Below, piece after piece: positions 25,365-33,754 of a stretch of 54,869 nt of DNA (the stretch's first letter is position 1; every line of letters starts with the position of its first letter). Origin of the DNA: an uncultured Lachnospiraceae bacterium (GTDB taxonomy: Bacteria > Bacillota > Clostridia > Lachnospirales > Lachnospiraceae); NCBI GenBank assembly GCA_934432885.1, contig CAKRYY010000019.1:1-54869 (forward strand). The letters run 5' to 3'. The notes beneath the pieces were generated by a model. It saw only the letters and a list, made by a program, of their open reading frames with translations, made no database searches and had not been told where the DNA came from. The position numbers were made by a program, and so were the translations under genes.

Positions 25365-26790
25365 GTTTTACCGGTATCCTAATTGGGGACTGACTGCATT
25401 GGTAATGGTAACTGCCCTGTGTATCGTGCTGCAGACCAGGGCGATTTCTTACAGTATCCGCCGCCTGCGGACCGGCTGGGTGCGCAGAGTAGAAAATGGA
25501 ATGGAGTGTGTTATCCTAGTAGTATTGTTACTGTTTGCTGCACTTCTGGCACAAGTGCAATATGGGCTGTTCTGCGGCTTTTTGGTACCTAGCTCTTACG
25601 ATTTTGCACGGCAGGCAGTATTTTTGCTGGCAGCAGTATTGGGAACCACCGCAGCTGTGGGAACGGAGCTTAGCTGGCCATTTTTTGCCGTCGGTGCAGC
25701 GGCAGTTCTGCTTCCCTTAGCGGAGAAGATCACAGGGGCTGCATATCCATTTTTTTTCTTGGCGAGTATGTTGTTCTTCCTGATTCGCAGTATACACATT
25801 TGCCTGCTGCGCCGACGCGAGCTCTACACCCAGATTTCCTCTATATCTGTGAAAGAGGCTATTGATACTTTGCATACCGGGCTGCTGTTCTTTCGCCCGG
25901 AGGGGGATATTCTGTTATGTAATCGCCAGATGGATGGATTGGCTCGCCAGGTGATGGGACATTCTCTGCAAAACGGAAGGGTTTTTCAGAAGCTTTTGGA
26001 AGATGGCCCCCTGTGTAAAGACTGCATACGGGAGACTTTGGGAAATCAGCAGGTATTTCGTCTTCCTGATCGCTCTGTTTGGAGTTTTTCTGTTCATGAA
26101 ATCTCCATGGGATGTCGGACAACGGTTTTGTTAATTGCCAATGATGTTACGCAGCGGTGGGATGCAGTGCTTCTCCTTGCCCAGCAAAACGAGGCGCTGG
26201 AACAGCGCGGACAGGAACTTCGCAGCACCATCGAGAATCTTCAGACAATTTGTGAAGCGGAGGAGATTGCTCGAAGCAAGGGCAGGGTTCATGACCTTTT
26301 AGGGCAGCGTATCAGCCTGCTGCTTCGGGCACTTCGAGACAACCAGCAGCCAAATGAAACCCTTTTAATGGAGTTTGCCCACAATCTTGCAATAGCGCTC
26401 CGTGAGGATCAGACGCCGGATCCAGCTCAACGTCTGAATCTTCTGAAGGAAATTTTTCAGGATATGAAAGTATATGTGGAAATTCGTGGAGCACTGCCGG
26501 AGGATCAGGCAGTGGCAGACAGCTTTGCGGAGATTGCGTCAGAGTGTGTCACCAATGCTGTTCGCCACGGGTATGCCACTCGTATTCAGTTCCACTTCTT
26601 TCAGAATGATTGTTGGCGTATGACAGTCACGGACAACGGCATTCCCCCGGTCGGGCCGATTCGTGAGGGCGGTGGTATTGGCGGGATGCGCCGGAGGATT
26701 CAGCGGTTTGGCGGTACATTGAAGCTCTATATTATCCCTAGATTTCGGATAGAACTCTCTGTTCCAAAGGAGGTTGTGAAAAATGATTAA
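25357..26790 (+). CDS. Sensor histidine kinase, NarL/DesK-type
   Basis: This 477-residue kinase has several N-terminal membrane segments (to about 150). A PAS-like segment follows (HTGLLFFRPEGDILLCNRQMDGLA). The dimerisation/phosphoacceptor region is RSKGRVHDLLGQRISLLLRAL, with H312 the likely site. The HATPase domain is intact: N-box SECVTNAVRHG, G1 VTDNGIPPV and G2 GGGIGGMRRRI. I choose the ATG at 25357, eight bases after the GGGGGG site; an ATG at 25351 and a GTG at 25348 are alternatives. It overlaps the gene before it and, by eight bases, the response regulator after it. Confidence 0.85.
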   Translation: MSEFYRYPNWGLTALVMVTALCIVLQTRAISYSIRRLRTGWVRRVENGMECVILVVLLLFAALLAQVQYGLFCGFLVPSSYDFARQAVFLLAAVLGTTAAVGTELSWPFFAVGAAAVLLPLAEKITGAAYPFFFLASMLFFLIRSIHICLLRRRELYTQISSISVKEAIDTLHTGLLFFRPEGDILLCNRQMDGLARQVMGHSLQNGRVFQKLLEDGPLCKDCIRETLGNQQVFRLPDRSVWSFSVHEISMGCRTTVLLIANDVTQRWDAVLLLAQQNEALEQRGQELRSTIENLQTICEAEEIARSKGRVHDLLGQRISLLLRALRDNQQPNETLLMEFAHNLAIALREDQTPDPAQRLNLLKEIFQDMKVYVEIRGALPEDQAVADSFAEIASECVTNAVRHGYATRIQFHFFQNDCWRMTVTDNGIPPVGPIREGGGIGGMRRRIQRFGGTLKLYIIPRFRIELSVPKEVVKND

Positions 26791-27400
26791 AGTTCTGATC
26801 GTGGAGGATCATGCATCTATGAGAGAATCGCTGACAACGGCGCTGGTGGCTTCGGGAGATTTTTCCGTGGTAGGAGAAGTTCCCAATGCTGATTATGCCC
26901 TTGATTTCTGTAAGCACCTGCATCCGGATCTGGTATTGATGGATGTCTGCACCGAGGGCGGCGCTTCCGGATTGAAAGCAGTGGAGGCGATCCGAAAAAC
27001 ATATTCGGAGATTAAAATTATCGTCATGACTGCCTTTGATGAGATTACTTACATTCCAAGGTCTAAGGCTGCCGGAGCCAATGGATTTATCTATAAGAGC
27101 CGAAGCCTGCATGATTTTCTGGAAGTAGCCCGGAAGGTGATGGAGGGAGGCAGCAGTTTTCCTGAGCCAAAGACGATCCCCATGCCTCAGGGAGAGGCTC
27201 CTTTGACTGACCGCGAAATGGAAATACTCCGGCTGATGTGCAGGCATATGACAAACAAGGAGATTGCCCGGGAATTGTATATCAGCGAAAATACAGTCAA
27301 GTATCACAAGACAAATATGCTTGGAAAAACCGGATTTTCCAAGGCAATCGATCTGGCCTTTTACATGATTTCCAACGGTTGGATCAATCCGTTATATTAA
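26783..27400 (+). CDS. NarL/LuxR-type response regulator
   Basis: This is a 205-residue response regulator. The N-terminal receiver has the acidic pair VEDH, the phosphoacceptor D54 (LVLMDVCTEG), a conserved Thr/Ser region (IVMTAFDE) and the Lys in FIYKS. The C-terminal LuxR HTH reads LTDREMEILRLMCRHMTNKEI then LYISENTVKYHKTNMLGKTG. It overlaps the kinase gene and follows AAAGGAGG. With the two upstream proteins it forms a complete signalling set. The long lipoprotein cluster immediately downstream is its most likely target (inference). Confidence 0.92.
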   Translation: MIKVLIVEDHASMRESLTTALVASGDFSVVGEVPNADYALDFCKHLHPDLVLMDVCTEGGASGLKAVEAIRKTYSEIKIIVMTAFDEITYIPRSKAAGANGFIYKSRSLHDFLEVARKVMEGGSSFPEPKTIPMPQGEAPLTDREMEILRLMCRHMTNKEIARELYISENTVKYHKTNMLGKTGFSKAIDLAFYMISNGWINPLY

Positions 27401-27417
27401 GAAAACAGACATTTATG

Positions 27418-27446
27418 GTCCACTGGCAAAAGCCGGTGGACTTTTT
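27418..27446 (+). terminator. Terminator after the response regulator
   Basis: GTCCACTGG (27418-27426) pairs with CCGGTGGAC (27433-27441, one G-T pair), followed by five T. It ends the two-component operon. Confidence 0.85.
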
Positions 27447-27470
27447 ATGTCATAGGAAATTTAAGAAAAA

Positions 27471-27487
27471 CTACCCGCTGCGGGTAG
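27471..27487. promoter_or_regulatory. Palindrome ahead of the lipoprotein cluster
   Basis: CTACCCG-CTG-CGGGTAG is a perfect seven-base inverted repeat about 60 bases before the first gene of the cluster. No T-run follows. It may be a binding site for the adjacent LuxR response regulator, whose family usually binds short inverted repeats, or an mRNA hairpin. Confidence 0.4.
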
Positions 27488-27544
27488 GGTGCAGATTAGA
27501 AATAAGCTTTACAATAAAAATGTAATGAAGGAAGGTACAGGGAG

Positions 27545-27931
27545 GTGAATGGGCTGAAAACAGTGCTCTTAATCATGCAGCGGGCATCGTTGGCACAGGG
27601 GTTGATGGCAAAAATACGAGATGTCCCCGATATCCAGCTGTGCTACGAGCCGGACTATGCCAATGCGGATGCAGCCATTCGTACCCATTTGGCTTCCGGA
27701 GCATTGCTGGAAGTTTCCGAGAATGAGATCTATGGCATTGATTTTTGCTTGGATTTATGTGCGTGGTTGCGGAAAGTTACGCCTCATTGCCGTCTTATGC
27801 TGATGTGCTCAGAGAGGCAGATAGATGCTGTCAGCAGTGCCATTCAGGCAAAGAGAAGGGGCGAAATTGACGATTTTGTGTTTTATGATGTGTCTTTAGA
27901 CTATCTGGCTGCCAGCCTGCGATCATTATGA
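27545..27931 (+). CDS. Stand-alone pseudo-receiver protein, left copy
   Basis: The 128-residue product (125 if started at a CTG at 27554) is built like a response-regulator receiver domain with no output domain. It aligns without a gap over 125 residues to the protein at 41826-42203, with 32 identities by hand count, and shares the unusual block IDDFVFYD near the C-terminus. The receiver phosphoacceptor Asp is not kept (Ser in the ungapped alignment, Glu close by). The usual Lys-Pro is Tyr-Asp. It opens the lipoprotein cluster. The start is ambiguous: the GTG overlaps one GGAGG, while the CTG sits seven bases after it. Confidence 0.65.
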   Translation: MNGLKTVLLIMQRASLAQGLMAKIRDVPDIQLCYEPDYANADAAIRTHLASGALLEVSENEIYGIDFCLDLCAWLRKVTPHCRLMLMCSERQIDAVSSAIQAKRRGEIDDFVFYDVSLDYLAASLRSL

Positions 27932-27974
27932 CAGAAGATTAAGAACGATAATACGAGGTGAGGTGAATTCAAAC

Positions 27975-29363
27975 ATGAGGAAGAGAAGCGATTGGCGTAG
28001 AAGTAAAACAAATAAAAATTTGATAAAGGGGTTATTGATCCTACTGCCTACATTATGTCTTGCGGCTTGCAGCGATAATACGGGGAATGGGAAAAGTGAG
28101 CAGTCCACACCAGATGTGTCCAACAGCAAAACAGATTTTAATGAACAACCTACAGTTCCATCTCCCGATAGGCCAGATAGCTCGTTGGGCGGCACTTACT
28201 GGACAGCTGTAAAGCACGAACTCTATAACGAAGCCTTTGACAGCACTGAGGTAAGTAAAATGCCTACGGAAAGGTGGTGGGCCGATCTGTTCCTTAACGA
28301 GGATGGTACGGCACAATTCCGCGAAGTATTGGGAGACAGCTTTCAAGATTATCTGGGAGATGCAACCTGGTGGCTGGGAGCGGATCATACGTTGAGACTG
28401 ACAAGTGTGGATGACGGTGGTACCAATGAGATGAATGGCCGCATTGAAGATGAGTGTATCATATTGGAATCTGTTTATGGGGATCGGTTCTATTTTGAAA
28501 AAGCGGAGCGGCCAGGACCTGGAGGAGAGTTATGCATCGCAAATCTGCATGGAACATGGAAGATGGCCAAGAGTGTGGTGGAAGGCAGGGAGTACAGCGC
28601 ACGAGAAGATGGCATTGCCTCCATATTGTTTTTTGAAGCCAGATGGAGCGATGAGATAGGTGGGCATGAACTGAGAGCGGATTACTATTTTGCGGACTTT
28701 TTGGATACGGAAGAACCGATATACCGAAAGGAATTAGAACTTCGGACAGAACTCCTGGATAAACCGTTATTTCATGGGTTTTCCAATGAAATTTGGAGTA
28801 TTCGGCTGTTTAATGAAAATACAGGTGCAGAGCTCTTTCTGGCTTTGGCCGATTCAGATACGCTGTATTTGCAGGAACACTACAAGACAGACGGAGCTTC
28901 GGAGATTCGCACTGCGATTTATAAGAGAACCGAATCCATTCTGCCGGATTCAGTGCAAGAGGCATTGTACGACGAACCGGGAGATAGCCTGATTTTCTAC
29001 TGGTCCAGCCCGCCTGATGATGTATATACAGAGCTGGAGGCTCTGCCTGTCACAAAACTGGAGCAAGAAGGACTGGACAAGCTGTTGCTGGTGGGATGCT
29101 GGTATGAGACGCAGATCCGATTTTGTACTGGAGAACCAGTTTGGGATGACAACGGAAACCTTTTGGAATGGGTGACAGATGAAATATTGTACGATGAAAC
29201 AATCAATATCCGTGAACCTAAGTGGTTTTCTTTGACGATTCCAGAAGACGTACCGAACATCTGTCTGCACGTAAAACGACCATGGGATGATTTTTGGTAT
29301 CTTTGGCCGATCGCCGACACATACATTTACCTGAACGGCGACTGGATATTCCTGACACAATAA
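27975..29363 (+). CDS. Lipoprotein of unknown function
   Basis: This is a 462-residue protein with a basic N-terminus, a hydrophobic stretch and the lipobox LCLAAC (C32). The mature part is acidic and rich in Trp and Tyr, with repeated segments of the type GTWKMAKSVVEG and ATWWLGADHTL. These suggest lipocalin-like or DUF-type beta-rich domains in tandem, but I do not recognise a family. The ATG at 27975 follows a GAGGTGAGGTG site; the GTG at 27963 is inside that site. It lies between the pseudo-receiver and the SPFH gene. Confidence 0.75.
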   Translation: MRKRSDWRRSKTNKNLIKGLLILLPTLCLAACSDNTGNGKSEQSTPDVSNSKTDFNEQPTVPSPDRPDSSLGGTYWTAVKHELYNEAFDSTEVSKMPTERWWADLFLNEDGTAQFREVLGDSFQDYLGDATWWLGADHTLRLTSVDDGGTNEMNGRIEDECIILESVYGDRFYFEKAERPGPGGELCIANLHGTWKMAKSVVEGREYSAREDGIASILFFEARWSDEIGGHELRADYYFADFLDTEEPIYRKELELRTELLDKPLFHGFSNEIWSIRLFNENTGAELFLALADSDTLYLQEHYKTDGASEIRTAIYKRTESILPDSVQEALYDEPGDSLIFYWSSPPDDVYTELEALPVTKLEQEGLDKLLLVGCWYETQIRFCTGEPVWDDNGNLLEWVTDEILYDETINIREPKWFSLTIPEDVPNICLHVKRPWDDFWYLWPIADTYIYLNGDWIFLTQ

Positions 29364-29394
29364 AATGAGTATTAAAAAGAGAGGAGATTACATT

Positions 29395-30695
29395 ATGGGA
29401 CTGATCAAAGCTGCATTTGGAGCCGCCGGCGGCATTATGGCTGAGCAGTGGAAGGAATACTTCTACTGTGAAAAGGAAAAAAGAAGGTTACGGGTCGTTC
29501 CAGCAACACCAAGGGGGATGATAACATCATTACCAACGGCTCTGTCATTGCCGTGGCAGACGGTCAATGTATGCTCATTGTAGAGCAGGGTAAAGTGGTG
29601 GATGTTTGCGCTGATCCGGGAGAATATACTTACGATATGTCTACAGAACCCAGTATATTCTCCGGTAATTTGGGGGAATCCATCAAGGGCGTGTTCCAGA
29701 ATATAGGAAAGCGATTTACCTTCGGCGGCGAAGCCCCCAAGGATCAGCGTGTCTACTATTTTAACACCAAGGAGATTACCGGAAACAAGTATGGAACCCC
29801 AAGCCCCGTTCCCTTCCGGGTGGTGGATCAGCGGGCAGGTATTGACATGGATATTGCTATCCGTTGTTTCGGTGAGTACAGTATCAGCCTGAAAAACCCT
29901 CTGTTGTTCTATACGAATGTCTGCGGCAATATCAGCGAGGATTATAGAACGGAGCAGCTCGCCGGGCAGATGAAGACGGAACTTTTGACAGCTCTTCAAC
30001 CTGCTTTCGCTAAGATCTCGGAAATGGGCATCCGATACTCTGCCCTCCCCGGCCATACGCTGGAACTGGCCGAGGCTCTGAACGAACAGCTTTCATCCAG
30101 ATGGCGTGACCTGCGAGGCATGGAGATTGTGTCCTTCGGTGTTTCCAGTGTCAAGGCCAACGAGGAAGACGAGCAGATGATTAAGGATATGCAGCGTAAT
30201 GTGGCCTTTATGGATCCTACCCGGGCAGCGGCTCATCTGGTGGGAGCACAGGCCAGTGCCATGCAGTCTGCGGCCAGCAACCAGAACGCAGGTCCTGCTA
30301 TGGCCTTTATGGGAATGGGGATGGCCGGACAGATGGGCGGCATGAATCCCCAGAACCTCTATCAAATGGGTGCGCAGCAGACTCAACCTGCATCTTCTGA
30401 GGCTCCTGTGTCCGTTGCTTCCGGCGGCTGGACCTGCTCCTGCGGGCAAAGTGGTATCATTGGAAAATTCTGCCCGGAGTGCGGAAAGCCCAAACCTGCC
30501 GCAGACGGCTGGATTTGTTCCTGCGGCGCGGTAAACAAGGGGAAATTCTGCCCGGAGTGCGGGGCGAAAAAGCCTGCCGGCGTGCCCCAGTACAAGTGCG
30601 ACAAATGCGGCTGGGAACCGGATGATCCCACCCATCCGCCCAAGTTCTGCCCGGAGTGCGGCGATCCCTTTGACGATGGCGATGTGCAGGGATGA
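29395..30695 (+). pseudogene. SPFH-domain protein with three zinc ribbons, frameshifted near its start
   Basis: MGLIKAAFGAAGGIMAEQWK and EYFYCE (from 29395) is the usual N-terminus of SPFH proteins of the YdjP type. The rest of the protein, from KGKKKVTGRSSNTKGDDNII onward, is in a different frame that opens at 29472 and runs to 30695. A short deletion near 29470 best explains this, because about seven to ten residues usually separate the two parts. The downstream frame has no start before a GTG at 29553, which lacks a ribosome binding site. The C-terminus holds three CxC/CxxC zinc ribbons, each ending FCPECG. SPFH proteins form oligomers on membrane microdomains. Confidence 0.78.
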
Positions 30696-31657
30696 CGCGG
30701 GGAAGAAAAGCCGCCCTGTTTTCTGTTGTAGGTCTGTTCCTGCTCCTGGCGGCTGCGGGATATTGTTTCAGAGGTCATCAGGGAGGTGATTCACCGATAC
30801 AGAAGAAATCAGCCGTGCCGCCCGGCATATTGTCCGGTGTCACGTACAACTACTCCAGCGGCATGATTGCCAGAGCGGATTTTGCAATCACGCTTTCGCC
30901 GGAGGCCATTTTGGAAGCGAGCTATTATCCGGCTCTTGATTCGGATACGGAGGAGGATGAGGACTGGTATCAGCCATCCACCAAAGAAAATGTCCCCATT
31001 ACCGCAGTGCAGTGGTCGGATGTGGAGGAGATTATTCTGGAGCTCTACCCGCTGATGGAGCCTATCCCGGAAAACCGGCGTGAGGTGAAACTGCCGCCGG
31101 GAATCGAAGTCATGGATGGCGGGGACTCCACCAGCCTGATCCTGACCTGGAGCACAGAAAACGGAGCACAGTATATCCATTATTATCCACCAAATGATCG
31201 CCGTATTCAGACACTAATCGCTCTGTTGGAGGAGCTGGCCGACCCCATCGGGCGTGAGATTCCCCGATATGCCCCGCCGGAACTCAGAGGTTTCTATATG
31301 GGGCAGTCCGGAACTATCTTCTCCAAGGATTATTCGTTCCAATTCGACCAGGGTTCGTCCGACGTGTACGGAGAGGATGCCCCATATATCCTCCGGGCCA
31401 GATTTACCCCACCTGGCCAACAACAGGAAATTTGGAGAGACTGGGTCGTGCCGGATGAGGAGTGGGATGCCTTCGCTGCATTTGTGGAGGAGATCAATCT
31501 GGAAGATCAGTTGGACGGCAGAACAGAAAAGCCGGTCTGCACCCTTTATTACTCTGATGGCAAACAGCAGCAGAAGAGATTGGATCAGGAAACAGCGAAG
31601 CAGACCCGGGCTTATCTTATAGAAATGGCACTGCGGTTGCTGGAAGAACAGCAATAG
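30692..31657 (+). CDS. Membrane-anchored extracytoplasmic protein of unknown function
   Basis: The 321-residue product has one hydrophobic N-terminal segment (about 7-24, ALFSVVGLFLLLAAAGYCF) and a large acidic outer domain. The cysteine there is not in a good lipobox, so a signal anchor is more likely than lipid modification. Two related halves can be glimpsed (TYNYSSGMIARADFAITLSP and YSFQFDQGSSDVYGEDAPYI, each leading to a W-containing segment), suggesting an internal duplication. Its ATG overlaps the stop of the SPFH gene (ATGA). No family recognised. Confidence 0.7.
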   Translation: MTRGRKAALFSVVGLFLLLAAAGYCFRGHQGGDSPIQKKSAVPPGILSGVTYNYSSGMIARADFAITLSPEAILEASYYPALDSDTEEDEDWYQPSTKENVPITAVQWSDVEEIILELYPLMEPIPENRREVKLPPGIEVMDGGDSTSLILTWSTENGAQYIHYYPPNDRRIQTLIALLEELADPIGREIPRYAPPELRGFYMGQSGTIFSKDYSFQFDQGSSDVYGEDAPYILRARFTPPGQQQEIWRDWVVPDEEWDAFAAFVEEINLEDQLDGRTEKPVCTLYYSDGKQQQKRLDQETAKQTRAYLIEMALRLLEEQQ

Positions 31658-31700
31658 CGCAGAAACAAACAACAATAACATAAAATAGGAGGATATTTAC

Positions 31701-32102
31701 ATGAAAGGTCAGAAAATTTTGAAAATTACATCCATTCTCATGATTATCGGCGGCATCATTGCTGCCATCGCAGGTGTTATTGCCATTCTTGGTATCAGTG
31801 CTCTGGCAGCATTATCGGGGAGTGCAGAAGGTACTGGGCTGCTCTATGCTAGTTCCATTCTTGTGACGGTGGCTTCTGTGATTCAGTTCATTGCAGGCAT
31901 CAAGGGTATCGGAGCTTGTAACGCTCCCCAGAAAGCAGTTTCCTGCATCAAATGGGGTATTATCATTGCAATCTTAACAATTATCTCTGTTGTCATTGGT
32001 ATTGTTGGCGGAGGAGAGTTCAGTATCACCAGTCTGGGGCTTAATTTGCTGCTGCCGGGATTGTATGTATACAGTGCGATGCAGATGAAGGGTGCTGTAT
32101 AA
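31701..32102 (+). CDS. Small integral membrane protein
   Basis: The 133-residue protein is mostly hydrophobic with about four membrane segments: near 8-30, 48-66, 83-105 and 112-130. Small-residue patterns are visible (IIGGIIAAIAGVIAILGISALA). It has no soluble domain and no motif that I recognise. An AGGAGG ribosome binding site lies upstream. It sits between two soluble or anchored members of the cluster and could be a membrane partner for the SPFH or zinc-ribbon proteins (inference). Confidence 0.75.
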   Translation: MKGQKILKITSILMIIGGIIAAIAGVIAILGISALAALSGSAEGTGLLYASSILVTVASVIQFIAGIKGIGACNAPQKAVSCIKWGIIIAILTIISVVIGIVGGGEFSITSLGLNLLLPGLYVYSAMQMKGAV

Positions 32103-32127
32103 GCGGGTTCAGAAAGGAGTACAGATA

Positions 32128-32976
32128 ATGGGACTCTTTGGAAAGATATTTGATAAAAAAGAATGTTCGATTTGTGGCGGCGAGATCGGGCTGCTTGGCA
32201 ACAGTAAGCTGGAGGATGGAAATCTATGTAAGGAATGCGTTGCAAAGCTTTCTCCCTGGTTTGGTGATCGCCGCCAGAGTACAGTGGAAGAGATTCAGAA
32301 GCAGTTATCTTACAGGGAAGCCAATCAAGTCAGGGTGTCCTCTTTTCACACTACGCGTACGCTGGGCGAACGCATGAAAGTGCTTCTGGATGAGGATGCA
32401 GGTTTGTTTATGGTCACCTCTGCTAGAAATCTGTCGGAGGCCAATCCGGATGTCTTGTCTTTTTCTGATGTGACTGGCTGTAAGCTGGATATCGACAAGG
32501 GAAAAACTGAGATCGAATATAAGGATGCTGAGGGAAATCGTCAGAGCTTTAATCCCAAACGGTATGCCTATTCCTATGATTTTTATATTGTAATTAACGT
32601 CAACCATCCATATTTTAACGAGATCCGTTTTCAACTGAACGGCGACTCAGTGGACAATGATGCGGAAACGCTGCTGGATGGACCAAACGGTATGGGATTA
32701 CCTCGCGGCAGCTTCCGGGGGAAAACAGTAGGCATGAGAGGCGGTTCTCTTATCTCCAATGCAGAGGATGTGCGTTCCAGTGTGGAATATCGCAAATATG
32801 AGGAAATGGGATTGGAAATTCGGGATGCATTGCTTCAGGTTCGACAGCAGGTACGAGAGAAAGTGGCTGCGTCCGCAACTCCCAAGACAGCAGTGACTTG
32901 TCCGTACTGCGGGGCGACCACAATACCGGACGCCAGCGGCTGCTGCGAATTTTGCGGTGGCGCTGTCAATGGATAA
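32128..32976 (+). CDS. DUF4428-type protein with N- and C-terminal zinc ribbons
   Basis: This 282-residue protein begins MGLFGKIFDKKECSICGGEI and continues to CKEC near residue 41, the form of the DUF4428 zinc-binding domain. The centre (about 60-230) looks like a PH-like or beta-rich domain (VTGCKLDIDKGKTEIEYKD, YDFYIVINVNHPYFNEIRF). The C-terminus has a further ribbon, CPYCGATTIPDASGCCEFCG. The ATG at 32128 follows AAAGGAG; the frame is open upstream but overlaps the previous gene. This class is often found with SPFH and AIM24-like genes. Confidence 0.82.
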   Translation: MGLFGKIFDKKECSICGGEIGLLGNSKLEDGNLCKECVAKLSPWFGDRRQSTVEEIQKQLSYREANQVRVSSFHTTRTLGERMKVLLDEDAGLFMVTSARNLSEANPDVLSFSDVTGCKLDIDKGKTEIEYKDAEGNRQSFNPKRYAYSYDFYIVINVNHPYFNEIRFQLNGDSVDNDAETLLDGPNGMGLPRGSFRGKTVGMRGGSLISNAEDVRSSVEYRKYEEMGLEIRDALLQVRQQVREKVAASATPKTAVTCPYCGATTIPDASGCCEFCGGAVNG

Positions 32977-33044
32977 AAGGAATACTCTAAGAATTGTAAA
33001 GAAACGAAAAATTAGAAAGTAATGAAAGCGAAAGGAGCCGCACT

Positions 33045-33728
33045 ATGAAAAAGTACGAAATTTTAGGAGATAATTTACCGGTTGTGGTATGTGAATTATT
33101 CCCAGGAGAATCCATGATCACGGAAAGCGGGAGCATGAGCTGGATGAGTCCGAATATGAAAATGGAGACTACTACCGGCGGAGGGATGAAGAAAATGCTG
33201 GGCCGTCTGGTATCGGGTGATTCTATGTTTCAGAATCGGTTCACCGCAGAAGGAAGCGATGGAACCATTGCTTTTGCATCCAGCTTTCCCGGGGCAATCA
33301 AAGCGCTGAATATCAGTGCCGGTCATTCTATGATCGTGCAGAAAAGCGCATTTCTTGCTTCCGAAGATGGTGTGGAGCTATCCATGCATTTCCAGAAAAA
33401 GCTGGCTTCTGGTATCTTTGGCGGCGAAGGCTTCATCATGCAGAAGCTGAGTGGAAATGGTATTGCCTTTATAGAGATTGACGGACATGCGACAGAGTAT
33501 GAGCTGAGCGCCGGTCAGGAACTGCTGGTCAGCACAGGGTACTTAGCGGCAATGGAAGAGAGCTGCACGATGGATGTGGTGACTGTTAAGGGCGCCAAAA
33601 ATATGCTGCTGGGCGGAGAAGGTATTTTTAATACCGTTGTCAGAGGCCCGGGCAAGGTGATATTACAGACTATGCCAATCAGTAAGGTGGCTGAACTGTT
33701 GATGCCATTTTTCAGCAATAAAAAATAA
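33045..33728 (+). CDS. TIGR00266 / AIM24-family protein
   Basis: The 227-residue protein has the family pattern of repeated beta strands: FPGESMITESGSMSWMSPNMKM, a glycine-rich GGGMKKMLGRL, FASSFPGAIKALNISAGHSM, and LLGGEGIFNTVVRGPGKVIL near the end. Bacterial members are beta-helix-like trimers of unclear role; the mitochondrial relative AIM24 supports inner-membrane architecture. A GAAAGGAG site precedes the ATG. With SPFH, TPM and zinc-ribbon neighbours it points to membrane organisation or stress (inference). Confidence 0.88.
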   Translation: MKKYEILGDNLPVVVCELFPGESMITESGSMSWMSPNMKMETTTGGGMKKMLGRLVSGDSMFQNRFTAEGSDGTIAFASSFPGAIKALNISAGHSMIVQKSAFLASEDGVELSMHFQKKLASGIFGGEGFIMQKLSGNGIAFIEIDGHATEYELSAGQELLVSTGYLAAMEESCTMDVVTVKGAKNMLLGGEGIFNTVVRGPGKVILQTMPISKVAELLMPFFSNKK

Positions 33729-33754
33729 GGAATAAAATAGGGAGATGAATGACC

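Noticed and set aside
29365..29583. A separate 72-codon gene before the SPFH frame
   Set aside because: From 29395 its first 26 residues match the SPFH N-terminus, while the rest is out-of-frame sequence. It is the broken start of that gene, not a gene of its own.
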